From: Membranipora membranacea
Taxonomy: Eukaryota; Bryozoa; Gymnolaemata; Cheilostomatida; Membraniporidae
Assembly: GCA_914767715.1 (NCBI GenBank)
Contig: OU612071.1
Span: forward strand, 15,930,948-15,994,947
Reading direction: 5' to 3'
Length of the DNA stretch: 64,000 nucleotides
Shown: in pieces, positions 37,111 through 49,400 of the stretch
Layout of the letters: every line of letters starts with the position of its first letter
Position numbering within the stretch: the stretch's first letter is position 1
Translations under genes and position numbers: made by a program
Notes under the pieces: generated by a model
Database searches by the model: none
What the model was told of the DNA's origin: nothing
The model's input: the letters and a program-made list of their open reading frames with translations, nothing else

Positions 37111-37369
37111 CTAAAGTAATTACAAACAAACTAACAAACAAAAACAAATTATTATATTCCTTATATTTCAGCGAAGACCCTGAACAGCTGTGAAGCTTTT
37201 GGCAACACATACAAGATTGTACCTTCAACTGGATGCACCAAATTCACCCAGGAGACCGAGTCTCTACCTGCAAAAACACATACCTGCTCACCTGGAACCA
37301 CTTTTGATTTGGAGCTGTGTGTCTGTAATTGGCCGAAAGACATGGCATGCTCTGAGTAGATTGTGATAT

Positions 37370-37427
37370 TTCGTGAGATTTTGAGAGATTTTGAGAGATT
37401 TTAAGAGATTTTGAGAGATTTTGAGTT
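37370..37427. repeat. 11-bp minisatellite, about five units
   Basis: GAGATTTTGAG repeated with one variant, directly after the pseudogene B stop codon. Confidence 0.9.
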
Positions 37428-37470
37428 CTCACTTTTAAGTTACTATGAAAATGACTATTACATTAGAAGT

Positions 37471-37660
37471 TGCTCACCTGGAGCTATATTTGATGTGTTG
37501 CTGTGTGTCATGTCTTGTCCTCTCTGAGTAGATTGTGATAACTCTTTTTTTTATTGACTACATGAATGTCTGTATTGGATTAGAAGTTTAAATTAGTGAG
37601 TGAGGTAGCTTTAATTTTTGTCATATGTTGTTATGTCTGACTCAAGTAGATCACAATTTT
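37471..37660 (+). pseudogene. Tandem fragments of the Cys-rich terminal exon of B
   Basis: 37471-37527 repeats the end of the final exon (CSPGAIFDVLLCV, then a stop) with its downstream GTAGATTGTGATA. A third, more decayed copy lies at about 37580-37655. Local tandem duplication of roughly 110 bp. Confidence 0.75.
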
Positions 37661-37670
37661 ACTCATCGTA

Positions 37671-37715
37671 TCAATGATTGTATCAATGATTGTATCAATG
37701 ATCCATTGTATCAAT
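37671..37715. repeat. Short 12-bp tandem repeat
   Basis: GTATCAATGATT repeated three to four times. Confidence 0.8.
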
Positions 37716-37852
37716 TGTCAATGTACACCATACGTCGTACACCATACATATGACAATTATACCTCACAAACGATCAGACATTTACAAATCCTGTGATGTT
37801 TTTTGTTTGTATATCAATGATTGTACCACTTTGTTCTCTGTCTAAACTTTAT

Positions 37853-37858
37853 AATAAA
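37853..37858 (+). terminator. Poly(A) signal relic of pseudogene B
   Basis: AATAAA within sequence aligning with the gene A poly(A) region near 8831. Confidence 0.55.
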
Positions 37859-38689
37859 ACTCTAATGGTGTCAGCCTTTGAATTTTCACCTTTTTTTTTG
37901 GTTTCGGAGTTGTCATTCGCAACAATCATGACATTCAGTTGTAATCACACAGTGAAAAAACATTTAGTTTGTTGGGTTATATTCATAGTAACAGTTCTAG
38001 TTTTGCAACAATATGTTGGATAATACACATCGAAAACTAAGTCAAAAATAATATGTCATCTTGAAGTATGTATGTGACTTGGAGATATACTTTCACAGGT
38101 CGTATGTTTCAGGTTCTTAATGTCAGTGCCAAATAAGGGATTATGGTTGACAGGCATTAAAGTTTTATTCTAGCTTCAATTGATAACACAGGTGAATATA
38201 ATTGTACGAATCAGTGCATTACTATAATTAAGAGTACTTTAACATGGGTACTGGGTTACCCTAGACATAACTGATCCATAAGAAATAAAATGTGAAGGGA
38301 AAATAATTTAAGGAAAGTACAGTGTGGTGCTACCTCCAATCTACCGATTGTAGGATATTTTGGGACACAATTAGTATGTTGAGGCATAGGTATCATGAAT
38401 ATGATGAGATTAGAAGTATTCAAAAAAGCAATCTGATTTAGACAGGGATGATAACCTTAATTTTTTATAAAATGTGGCTTGGGCACTTGTAGCACTGGGC
38501 TGATTTAGACATGGAGATGCTGTCAGAGCAAACTAAAGTTATATCTTAATTATCAATCTACTGACATTTTATACATTGTGCATACTCTGTGTATGAATAA
38601 TTATTTGCCGTGTACTAAGGTATAAAATCAGTATCAGTTTTAACAAACATCAATTGACTCATTTGCATCTATTCATAAGTACATATCCT

Positions 38690-39345
38690 CGCTTGTTGCC
38701 CCAACAGCCTGGTTTGTGGTTTTTCTAAATAGCCTAGTTTCAACAATATAGCCTGGTTTTCCCAATAGCATGGACTTTCCCAAAGTTTGGTTTTCCTTAC
38801 AGCTCGGTTTACCCCAATGCTTGGTTTTCGTGATAGCCTGGATTTGCCCAAAGTTTGGTTTTTCCCCACAGCTCGGTTTTCATCCTGGCTTTCCCGTCAG
38901 CTCGATATTATCCACATCTAGCTTCCCCAATAATTAGTTTTCCCTACCACTTTGTTTTCCCCATAGCCTGGGTTTCCCTGCAGCCCAGCTTTTCCCATAC
39001 CACGGTTTCCCCAGAGCATGGTTTTTCCTAAATTCTGGTTTTTTTTTCACAGCCTGGTTTTCTCAATAACCTGGTTATCCCTTCGTTGTGGTTTTCCCCA
39101 TAGCCGTTTATCACGAGAAGCGGAGTTTTCCCAATAGCCTTGTTTTTCTGATAGCTTGGTTTTTCCCACATCTTAGCTTTCCCCATAACCCATGTTTCCA
39201 ACAGCTTGGTTTCCCCCATAACATGGTTCCCCCCACAGCTTGTCTTTCCCACAAGCTGGGTTTCTCTATAGCCAGCTTTTCCGATAGCATGTTTTTTCCG
39301 ATAGATCAGTTTTCCCCACAGAATGGTTTTCTCCACAGCCAGCAT
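38690..39345. repeat. Degenerate 21-bp minisatellite, about 30 units (long arm)
   Basis: TAGCCTGGTTTTCCCC-type words recur every 20-21 bases. Because 21 is a multiple of three, both strands stay open for up to about 100 codons and appear as 7-residue repeats (for example SFPHNP or GKTK); these frames are by-products. It is the inverted, expanded partner of 7980-8095. Confidence 0.88.
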
Positions 39346-39384
39346 ACACAGTGAGGTTATAAGATTGTCCTCAATACTATGGAG

Positions 39385-39775
39385 GCGTAGCAGCCAATGT
39401 CACTGCAATGTCATGACAAAGATTTTATTAATATAAAACTTAATGACCAGGAACTACGTTGACAACTGGTAAATACCTTTGTTCAAAGGTAAAGATTAAA
39501 ATAATTATGAGATAACTCTTAGTCACTTATTCTTGGTTGACTCTCCTGGTAATTCACTTGGCACTGTAGATGTTGTTACAAGCTCTTGTATGAGAAATAT
39601 ATTCCATTGACTTGTGCTCCAAAAACTCCTTAGTGTTAAGTTCAATTTATCTTTAACCTTGTCATTGTTTTTGCTAAGTTTACATCATTGGCACATAATT
39701 ATGACGCGATTATTGTTGTTAAAATCTCAATTGCATGTCCATTAGGTATTTCATGATGGTAAAAGGTTTGTGAAA
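39385..39775. repeat. Left arm of an inverted repeat flanking gene C (partner 56345-56610)
   Basis: Its reverse complement aligns with 56345-56610, including an exact 21-base match at about 39397-39417 and the shared words TTATGTGCCAATGAT and AGATAAATTGAACTT. The arms are 17 kb apart and bracket all of gene C. Confidence 0.75.
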
Positions 39776-40449
39776 ATAGTCTGTGAAATTTTGTATCGGG
39801 GATTGTTGGTGTTGCCACTTTATGTCTTAATGAATCAGCACCTCAATTGCTTATTTATAATGTAATTGGTTTCAGAACGGCAGCAATCTTTTACAGTCGC
39901 CTAATTTTTAAAGTTTGTTTACTGAGTGACAAATAAATTGTTGTGTATTGCGTTATACAAATCTGTTTGCAAATATTAGCCTGTCTTTCGGTGACTAGAT
40001 TAGTGACTTGTTCGATGGGAATAGAAAACAACACAGACAAGACCAAGTGGATGAAAATAACTAGTGTTGGCTTTATATTTAGAGGTGAAGTGCTAACGAT
40101 AGAAAAATATTATGATGAGCGTAGCTCTGCAGAAAACGAAACTGTGCATAAAGCGGTTTTATCTATCATATATAGGTTCAAAAAATTATGCTGTTAAAGT
40201 GAAATACAAAATGTCAGATTGTGAGAGAATAATGGATTTCTTATGCTATAGTAACTAATCATTTTGATAGGTTCAATGCAGGGTCTTGTGACTAAAATGT
40301 GATAGGTGCATTTCTTTAGTTGAACTAGAGTAAGAAAAATCATGCTGTTGCAGTAAAATACATATTTGGAAATTGGATTTCTGATGAGGTTGGAAATTAT
40401 CAATATGATACCACATAGGGTAACTAAGAGCTGGTAGATTGCAATCAGC
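39776..40449. other. Downstream of gene C, no gene seen
   Basis: AT-rich. An 84-codon plus frame at 39943-40197 has no recognised family. No poly(A) signal for gene C could be fixed by paralogue comparison. Confidence 0.4.
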
Positions 40450-43400
40450 TCAGAAAGGGCATGTCATGTCCCACGGCCAATTACAAACACACAGAGACAC
40501 ATCAAATGTAGTCCCAGGTGAGCAGGTGTGTGTTTCTGCAGATAGATACTCGGTCTCTTGAGTGAATTGTGCACATCCAGTACCAGCCACGATCTTGTAT
40601 GTGTTCCCATAAGCTTCGCAGCTTGTAGCTGAAAAAAGGTATAAAGTGTAAACTGGTTAATTCCAACTTTATAGTTCAGAACATTAGTCCCTTTAGCCAG
40701 ATCTCAAAGCATTCAAATGTCACTTGATTCAAACTCTGAGCTGCGCTGTATTATGAGTAAATAAATGTAAATGTAAATTATGCATGCTGACGGCTATGCT
40801 GTCAGGAATATCATGACTAGCAATGATGATTTAAAGTTTCAGAACTGTGATTAGCGCGGGAGAAATATCAAATCAGAGCAATTAGCATTAGCGTTGTTTT
40901 GATTCTGAGATATTTCCCCCACTTCACCCCTATATAGAATTATTGTGACGCTATAATGACCTGCTAATTGAAGAACAATCAGCTTTGATTTGATACTCTG
41001 AAATAATCAACTGTCTTTTGAAAGTGGCCAAAGGTGATTTAAGAGTAAAATGAACTCTAACATATGATTCTTATTTGATTAATTCTAAGGGTGAAGTGGG
41101 GAACTATCTTGGAATCAAATCAAACTTTCTCAAAGTTATCTTTTAGACTGAAATCCATCAAAAACAAAGTATCAGGTATCTCATCGCATTTCAAAATCAA
41201 GGGTTGTCTAGGCTTGCACAAAGTTATGACAACTCCAAATAGTTTACCGCATTGTTTGCCACAATGAAGTCACGCGACCACTGTTTATTGAATTGTGGGA
41301 AATCTAAAATGACCAGTCTTTTGATTGATTGCCCTGAAACTGAGAAATTATTTGATGCTAATGCATTTTGATTATGAGCTAGAGTCAATCTGATTCTAAA
41401 AAGATTCTGTGTGTTTCTGAATATAAAGAACTCTAAAATATCATTCTTATTTGATTAATTCTAAGGGTGAAGTGGGGAAAATTATCCTTGAATCAATATA
41501 ACCTTTATTTTATGCTTATATGCCTTTTGATTATGAGCCAAAGTAATTTTGTTTCTAAACTTGTTCTGTGTGATGCAGGACTCACCTGGCGGCGGGCTTA
41601 TCACCAAATCTGATAGTTTATATATCATCACCCCCGGCTCGCCATTATTTGTCATTTTGGTAACATTAACTATAGCTGCAGTTTGAGATTCAGGTATTGC
41701 GTAGTAGTTGAAGCCATCACCGGAATCAAATCCAACCTGCAAATGTCAGCCATAAATCGTAATAGAATAGATCTACTTCTTCACAATTAATGTATATATA
41801 TATATATACTTTTATACATGAAAATTATGTTAAGAAATATTGTTATTGTCAACTAATTTTGCAAAATTTTGTCCATGCTAGATTTAGACCTTCATTCCCT
41901 TCTCTCTCTCCCATCGATTTTGATGCCTTGATGAGCTTGTCATAAACTACAGTCTGTTTCTATTGTTTAATTTGGGTTTCATTACATGATGAATCTTCAT
42001 GGCATCCAAGCATGTCATATTAATACCACAAGACAACAAGATGAGCATACACCAGGGCCTTAGTTGAGAAAAAATGGTAGGGGAGGCAAGCCCGAAGCGC
42101 TGCCAGGAGGGGTGCTGTAAGCAGTCCTCCCCAAGCAATTTAAAACATATTACAAGTAAAATGTTAATCGTAGTGGAGCCAATTCTGATAAGGATTATTC
42201 AATTAAGAGTTTATAGGCCACTGTATTCAGCTTTCTAGGTGAGGCAGTGCCTCCCTGCCTACTCTAGAACTACGGGCTTGTTTACCATATCAAGTAAATC
42301 TTACCTGTGCAGGAATGCCACTTGATGCTGTACCATAAGTCCAAACTATTGTGTCATAAAGATAGATAGCATATGTCTCTACTCCGCTCACAGCCAATAC
42401 ACATTGAAAGGTGTTCAGCTAAAATTGAGTTATTAATCATTAATTAAATCAAAAAAATATCATCACAGAGTGAAGTTTGATATTTTGTGATTATCTAGTT
42501 ATAAAATCCGGAACAAATGTTTCAAATATCATCCCGAATTTAATATTTTTTAATTATTAGCAATTAAATTTGAAAACCTGGCAAAATGTGTCATTGGTTG
42601 AATAGAGATAGAAAATACTCAAACACTTACATCTTGAAGTTCAATAGCGCTATTTTAACATATCATCTTAAATTTGTTGAAAAAATTGATGCGATTCAAG
42701 CAGAGGTGAAAAGGATAGTGTTGTTTATTGGAGAACTCCTAACCCCACAACAATATATAATCAAAAAATCTATTTCTGCCACTAAGGTATTATGGTTTCA
42801 GAATCCTGATTATATTTTAACACATGCTGATACATTGGTTTAGTTATTATAGGAAGTAACGAGTGAAAAACACATATCCGTTTAAAGTCTCGATTCCCTA
42901 TGATACCATGTGAGAAACCTTGAAGTTGCATGGTTTCTTGTTTTCGGTATCAGTATTGGTTTACGGACTGTTTCCGCAGGGCAGCATTTGTGGAAAGGAG
43001 CATTTGAGGTCGGAGGCCCCTCATATCACCAATGTGATCAACTGGGAATCCAACACTCGGTTGAAATACCAATGCCCTGCCGATGGCACCACAGCAGCGA
43101 GTGAGGCATCCAATCACATAGAAATAGAGCTAAATAGGAACCTAGACCGCTCTTGGGAGTCGTCCCACTTTTTGCTAATCGCCTGTATATAAGAAATCAG
43201 TGGTAGGGTTTGTTTCAAGAATGAATTTAGATGGAAGAGCTGAAAAACTAACCCACATATCCTTACTACTTTCTGGGTATAACAGGAGTTTTCTGGACAT
43301 TATTATTATTGACATTGAAATTCATCAAGACCACAGGCTATCCCTAGTCCCTACCACTGATGGTGGTTAACCAGTAATAACATAAAAAAACTGGTTAGGT

Positions 43401-46400
43401 ATCTCTTGTATCGATGTCCATGTCTAATAACTAACCTCTGGACTGTTTGACCCTGAGCCGTAAGCTCTCACATCAGACCAGGTAGTGATAAGTAACCATT
43501 CAGCTGAGAACGCTCCATATGAGGCTCTGACTGTAACACAAAGTCATGTTTAGTCTCATATAATAATTTTTGCTGTCTGTTAATGCCGACAACGTTATGA
43601 TCAATATTTACATAACCATTGCACGTCATTATATTGACCATTTTATTTATTATACTGATGCAGCGACAATAATTTGAGCCTCGCTTAAAATATATGTAAG
43701 GACTTTGAGACTACCGAAGTTTGGAGGCCATAAAAGCGATCATGGTACATTAAAACTTGTACAAGTTCAAACACCAAAACAAAGGAATACAAAGCTTAAA
43801 TATAGGTAAAGAAGAAACTGTACCTTTCGTAATTTTTGCATTCATAGATCATAAGTTCATAGTTCACTGATCATAGATCCAAATGATTGACAAATAAGAG
43901 CGAATTGATGGTAGATAGATAGCAAGCCATGTATCATCTGTATTATAGTTATAATTATAACCTAATAGGCAGTTAGCAAGATAAATACTAGAGGTACCTC
44001 TGTTAGATACGTGCTCCAGTAATGCTGCATCTGTAGTTTTCCTGTGATACAGTCTACCTCCGAGGTTAAAGTTACCATCAGCCCAGTAAGGAGCTATCAG
44101 TGCCACACCAGAGTCCAAAGGAAATGGGTTAGGGGTGAAGCCTGAGTAAGATTGATCCAATGATAATACACCGTTGGTACAAATCTAAAAATAGCAGAAG
44201 TAACCATATTAGTATGACAGGGCAACTCTTAGATAAGGTTCTTTTGTAACCATATTAGGATAAGGTGTAAATTATCATCATTATAATAACTTTATTGCAA
44301 GAAGACTTTATTTGGATTGGAATATGAATGAGATTAATATGCTGAAACTTTTTGTCTCAGAGGGTGGTATCAGATTTGTTAAATCATTGTTCCTAAAAAT
44401 TTTAGTTGATCAAATTTTATATTCTAGACCTTTTGAAGCGGTGTTAATACTCAATAGGAAGTGAATGATTTAGTTATTGCAACCTTAGTAAGTTTCCTAA
44501 TATTCAAAGCAGGTTGATCAGTGGGATCTCTTGATTTACTTAAGAAAACCATGCTCATGCTTTGATTGTGTTGCGCTCTTTAGGAGTAGGGCTTGGCTCA
44601 GTTGGTTAGATCCCTGTTGCAACTGCTTGGGTTTGGTTGGCCTCCAGGCCTGCAAACAGAGAGCAATCTAGCGCAGAAATTGTGATTTAGCCCCTAAGAC
44701 AACTGATATTCTTCCAGATATGATATGCCATATGGCAACTTTGTTTTAATCAACCTTTTCTTGTGAACGAAAAGAGGTACTCAGCCTAATATTGGTTACC
44801 TCAAACACAAAAATTGCACGTGAAGAAACCTATATTGGACTACAAATGAAAAAACTTACGTAGATTTCACTCTTTGTTTCACCAAACACAACAACATTCT
44901 CTGTATATTTGTTTTGGCATGAGTCATCAGATTGCGGGTGTCTGCTATCTCCTTCAGCATCTCCGTACGGATAAAGCAGACCTGTGCCTGCTATAAAATC
45001 AATTAAATTGGTGATGTCACCTGGTACAGTGTGGCTGGGCAACTGAAACTTAATAATTCAGAACTCTTGTTAATTCAAACAAGGAAAATCGGTCCCTTCA
45101 GCCAGATCTCAATACATTCTAATGTCATTTAATTCAGACTCTGCTTAATTGGAACAGTTGCCTTTGGTCCTTTTGAGGTTTGAATTAAGTGAACTGTATT
45201 TGCTAAAAGATTCTAAATAACAAGTATTGAAGATGTTCTAGAAAGAATTGAGCAGAATTTACAAAAGCATTCCACCAAATAATTCCGCAGCACAACTAAG
45301 CACTTTTTTGCTTTTCAAGCCAGCAAAGATCCTGTTTTTACATTTACAGATCACATTATTACTGCTCACCGATCAGCGTATCACTCATTGTTGAGTTAGT
45401 ATGATTACACAATACAATCTGAGCATTTTTGCCACTTTAAATTTGAAAATCTTTACCTTTTGATTACTACCTTGTGTATGGTAGCGCTATCGAATGCAAC
45501 ACTGATGCTAAGTTCGTACAACTTCCATTTCAACAAATTTAGACACATACTTCTTTTTTGAAAAGTTCCATTAAATTTAATTGTCATTTGTATCTGAATT
45601 TACCAGAACTCCTCTGTGCTGCTTCAGAATCAAGCTGCAGTCCAATGTTCCGCTGGAATGCCGCTTCAGCTTCAATATCTCGAGATCTGCCACCTGGCTT
45701 TTGCCTTTACAAAATTAAAATTATATTAAATAGCTTTAAAAATGACTATGAAGATGAAGAATGAAGTTGCATGATTGATTTGAGGTGTTTAAAGGGCAAC
45801 CAAGGTTTCAAACAACTTCTCATTGATGGCCATTGATTAATAGCACCTTCTGCATGGGGAAAAAGACAAAATATAATTCGGATGATTATTCAGCCATTTC
45901 TTCCATCAGGTACTCAAACCATTGATATATAATACATGGATTGGAGATACATATCTAGCTTAGAAAATGTGAACGGCTTTTATAGTGCTGTATTACTCCA
46001 TGTGCTTTTTGTTTACAGTGCACTTCATTGGCTCTCCAATTATCCATTGACCCTCCCCTTTTTTGATCAGCAAATGAAATGATTACGTGATGCTACAGCG
46101 AGTCTATTCCAACAGTTTTCCAAACTAGTCTGAGATATATGTCAAATCGTTGATAGTGGGGCGTATCCCGGAACTTATAGGAAATTTAGATTGTTTGAGA
46201 AAACAGGCTATATGAAGTTTTCTCATGAGGTAAGGTAGCCATTTGCAGACAGGTACTAGATGGGATGTTGACAGAGAGACTGCAGTGACTGCCTTTATTT
46301 TGAACTTATGCCAAAGATGTCAGGTAAGTACCATCATCTAACAACATGCATATGAATTCATTTTCTTTCATTGTTATAATGTACTTACATCAATGAAATG

Positions 46401-49400
46401 TAGAACAACAAACAAGCCAATGAACAAGGAAAGGTAACAAAAAGAAAAGTAAAAAATTGGTACAAAAATAAGAAATCCTTATCAATTCAATCCTCTAACT
46501 GCATGTATATATATCAGTGAGTGCTAATCAGTTAGTGGAACATACATTCATCCATTATTTCATAGCTATACGTCAAACTTAATACTTATAGATTAGAACA
46601 TATTTATGATGTGGATAGAGAAGAAGGCGGAATGGCATACTAATTAAATTAATGAATGAAAAAAATACAGAGTTGCTGGAAGGAGTGATGAAGGATATTT
46701 ACTGTCTACTGATTGCTGAAAATGATTAGTCGGGTTAGTTTGTTTCGCTTTTTGTTGGCGTGCATTGAGAGGTTATTTCGTTTGCTGAGATGATTTTGTC
46801 TAGTTTTTAAGAAACGTTCTAAAATGTTTTTAACAACTGTGTAGTAGTGGTTACTACAACCATGCTGAGTGTCTTTAGCATGCTGGATGAAATGTTGAGG
46901 TGGTGGGCCGATTGCGGATAATACCTGGTAATTAAGTTGATTTATTGTGAGACTGTTGAGGCCATTCAGTTTAGTTGACAACTGTACAACTTTTTCTGCT
47001 GCAGTAACTACCTTCACCATGAACGCAGTAGGGTATGACAAACCTCCTTTATCCTTATTGATTGTCAGTCTATTAAATAGTTCGTTGTCATCCTGCATTC
47101 TAGCTCTGAATTTGGCTGGTTCGACTATGAGATTTTGACATTCAGTGCAGTTGAGCTTGAGGGCCTTAGTTATGAATCTGGAAAATAAAAAAATTGAAAC
47201 TAGGTGTGTGTCATTGGAAACATTAGCAATATTGGGACTCGTCCACTCTCTTCTAGAATAAATCTTAGATAGGTCTTTCTTATACTATTGACTCCAAAGT
47301 ATATATATATAGTGGTCTTTATTCATTGATCAAGGATCTTAAAAGATGAGACAACCCATTACATATCTGATAGCTTGATGAGCAAAATGTGTAACACAGT
47401 GTAAGCCTGTTTAACTGAGACTTTATCATTCAGAACTCCTGTTAATTGGTCCCTTCAGCCAGATCTCAATGCATTCTAATGTCACTTAATTCAAACTCTG
47501 CTTAATAAGGAGAATTTTTTTGCAGTCCCCAGAGGTTTGAATTAAGTGACCTGCACTGTGTATATAGATTTAAAGAAATGACTGCCTAATTTAGTTATTT
47601 TACATACCCAGCGATATATCCTATGCAGGACATTTCATAAATCTGGATTGGTTCCTCTTCCCGTTGGCTTGTCATCATCTCGGCTGATACACTGTATACA
47701 CCGTTGAGCATGTCTACATCCACATCATCAAATTTCTGGCAGTTCCCATTTCTTGATGGCAACTGACCAGCATGCACCATCAGACGCCTCATCACTTTGC
47801 GAAAATGATACGCGGTGGGGTTATTATTCCACCCTCCTGTGGGAAAATCATATGAGGAATTAATTAATCCAACTGCGTAAATTGAGTCGTTAGTCTCTAC
47901 TTCATGTGATCTTGATCATCATTGATAAGTTTGATATCATAGCCAACTCATGATTCGATGCTTATCCAGCATTGATATGATCATAGCCTTATTTGTGAAC
48001 TCGGGCAGAGCAAGACCCTGTTAAACTGAGCACTTAGCAGTACTTACCAGCTTTCCGTACAGCATTAAAGAACAGCTCTAGATGGTCTTGTGATAGTTTG
48101 TATGTCAATACATACGGCTGGTCTTGAAGTAGCTCAGGTACAATTTTATTCAGAGTCTTAATACCGGAGAGAAATCCTATGAAGCTTGTCTTACTGTAAT
48201 ATATAAAAACGCAAAGACTAGCATTTCAATCAGTCAATAATGCTAATGACACTGTACTCTTGAACTGGAGGCATCCTCATCTGCAGACAAAATAATGACA
48301 TTCAAAATATCACAGCCATTACTGTTTTAGGATAAACCTGAGTAGGTTCAGGGCTCACACTTGAGGGTTACTCAGATGCTGCACAAGGAATTGTGGCAAT
48401 TGACTGTAATGCTCACCTAGTACTTTTTACCAAAGTATTCCCTGAGCTGTCCGTCAGCTGCTCAATGAAGCTCGACATTCCATTTAGAAAATCTTTCTTA
48501 TTTTCCCAGTTCGATTGGCGTAGTGGAGATTTAGTGTACTTCCCGAAGGGACTGCGGCTATTCTGAATGTCGAACAGTTCATCAAATTTCTGCAATTTAA
48601 ACATGATCATGTATGGCAACATATATAGACATTCTGGTTGATGTCCTTAGTCCAATATGCCCTGATACACATATACATATATATGTACAGACACCCATGA
48701 CAGTAAGTGATGTGAATGAAAAATGTGACTGCTTTGAAAGTGTAATGAGATGTGTCTTGATTAATTTTTCAGGTTAGACTGGCCCAGACTATAATCAAAC
48801 CATGAAGAAGCATTGACGCCAGAAGAATGTCTCAGATATTGTATACTAACTTCTACTCACCCTCAAAAACTCCGCGGTGCCTTTCACGTCTTTGAATTGA
48901 GGGTAAGCTGACATTGTGGATAGAGTAGTTAGGGCATCAGCAACAGACTGACTAAACACTTGGACGGCCAGACGAACCTTCATCATGTTCTGCTTAAAGT
49001 CGACATGTTGCTTTGTAAGTTTGTTCCCCAGATAAAGATGGCCTGACTCCTGAAAACATCAAGTCATAACATCCATAAACTCACTAATCCCCGATCAACA
49101 ATCAGGAAGAAACTAACCTTTAGTTATTATCAGGCAGGCAGGTGTTTAGTTACATGAGAAAGAAACAGGCATTTTGACAGCTATCTATATTTAACATTTT
49201 TTGACAAATATATTTATCTCACCTGCAGTTTAACTAGATTTTCTATATCTGACCAGCGTGCCACACCATGTGGTCCATGTATCTCCCCCAGCCTGGCCCA
49301 TACATTCCTCAACACCTTCACCATGTGTACCTGGTCTAGCATACAACATATATCTGTCCCTTGGTGTCTGAAAAAGAACTGGCCCTTCGAAAAATCACAT

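Larger units (their letters stand above)
18158..37359 (+). pseudogene. NIDO pseudogene B (decayed paralogue, plus strand)
   Basis: Relics in order: signal-peptide exon 18158-18236, linker exons 31609-31720 and 31877-31973, first NIDO exon 36059-36181, C-terminal Cys-rich exon 37172-37359. The order and spliced sequence match genes A and C. Lesions: the first coding exon's donor is AT instead of GT (CAG/ATAAGAT); the acceptor of the third relic has lost its AG (AAAG to AAAT), so the next usable AG shifts the frame; the fourth relic is 2 bases shorter than in A, another frameshift; the exons encoding most of NIDO are absent, with a LINE tail in their place. Intron 1 holds a 12.5-kb insertion and intron 4 a 3.7-kb transposon. 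The last exon is still open, with its stop at 37357-37359. I see no promoter in its own orientation. Confidence 0.92.

Noticed and set aside
37370-37427. CRISPR-like array
   Set aside because: Contiguous 11-bp units without spacers in an animal genome; a simple minisatellite.
39028-39354. Open frames of about 88-105 codons on both strands
   Set aside because: Created by the 21-bp minisatellite, whose length is a multiple of three; no splice or start context.
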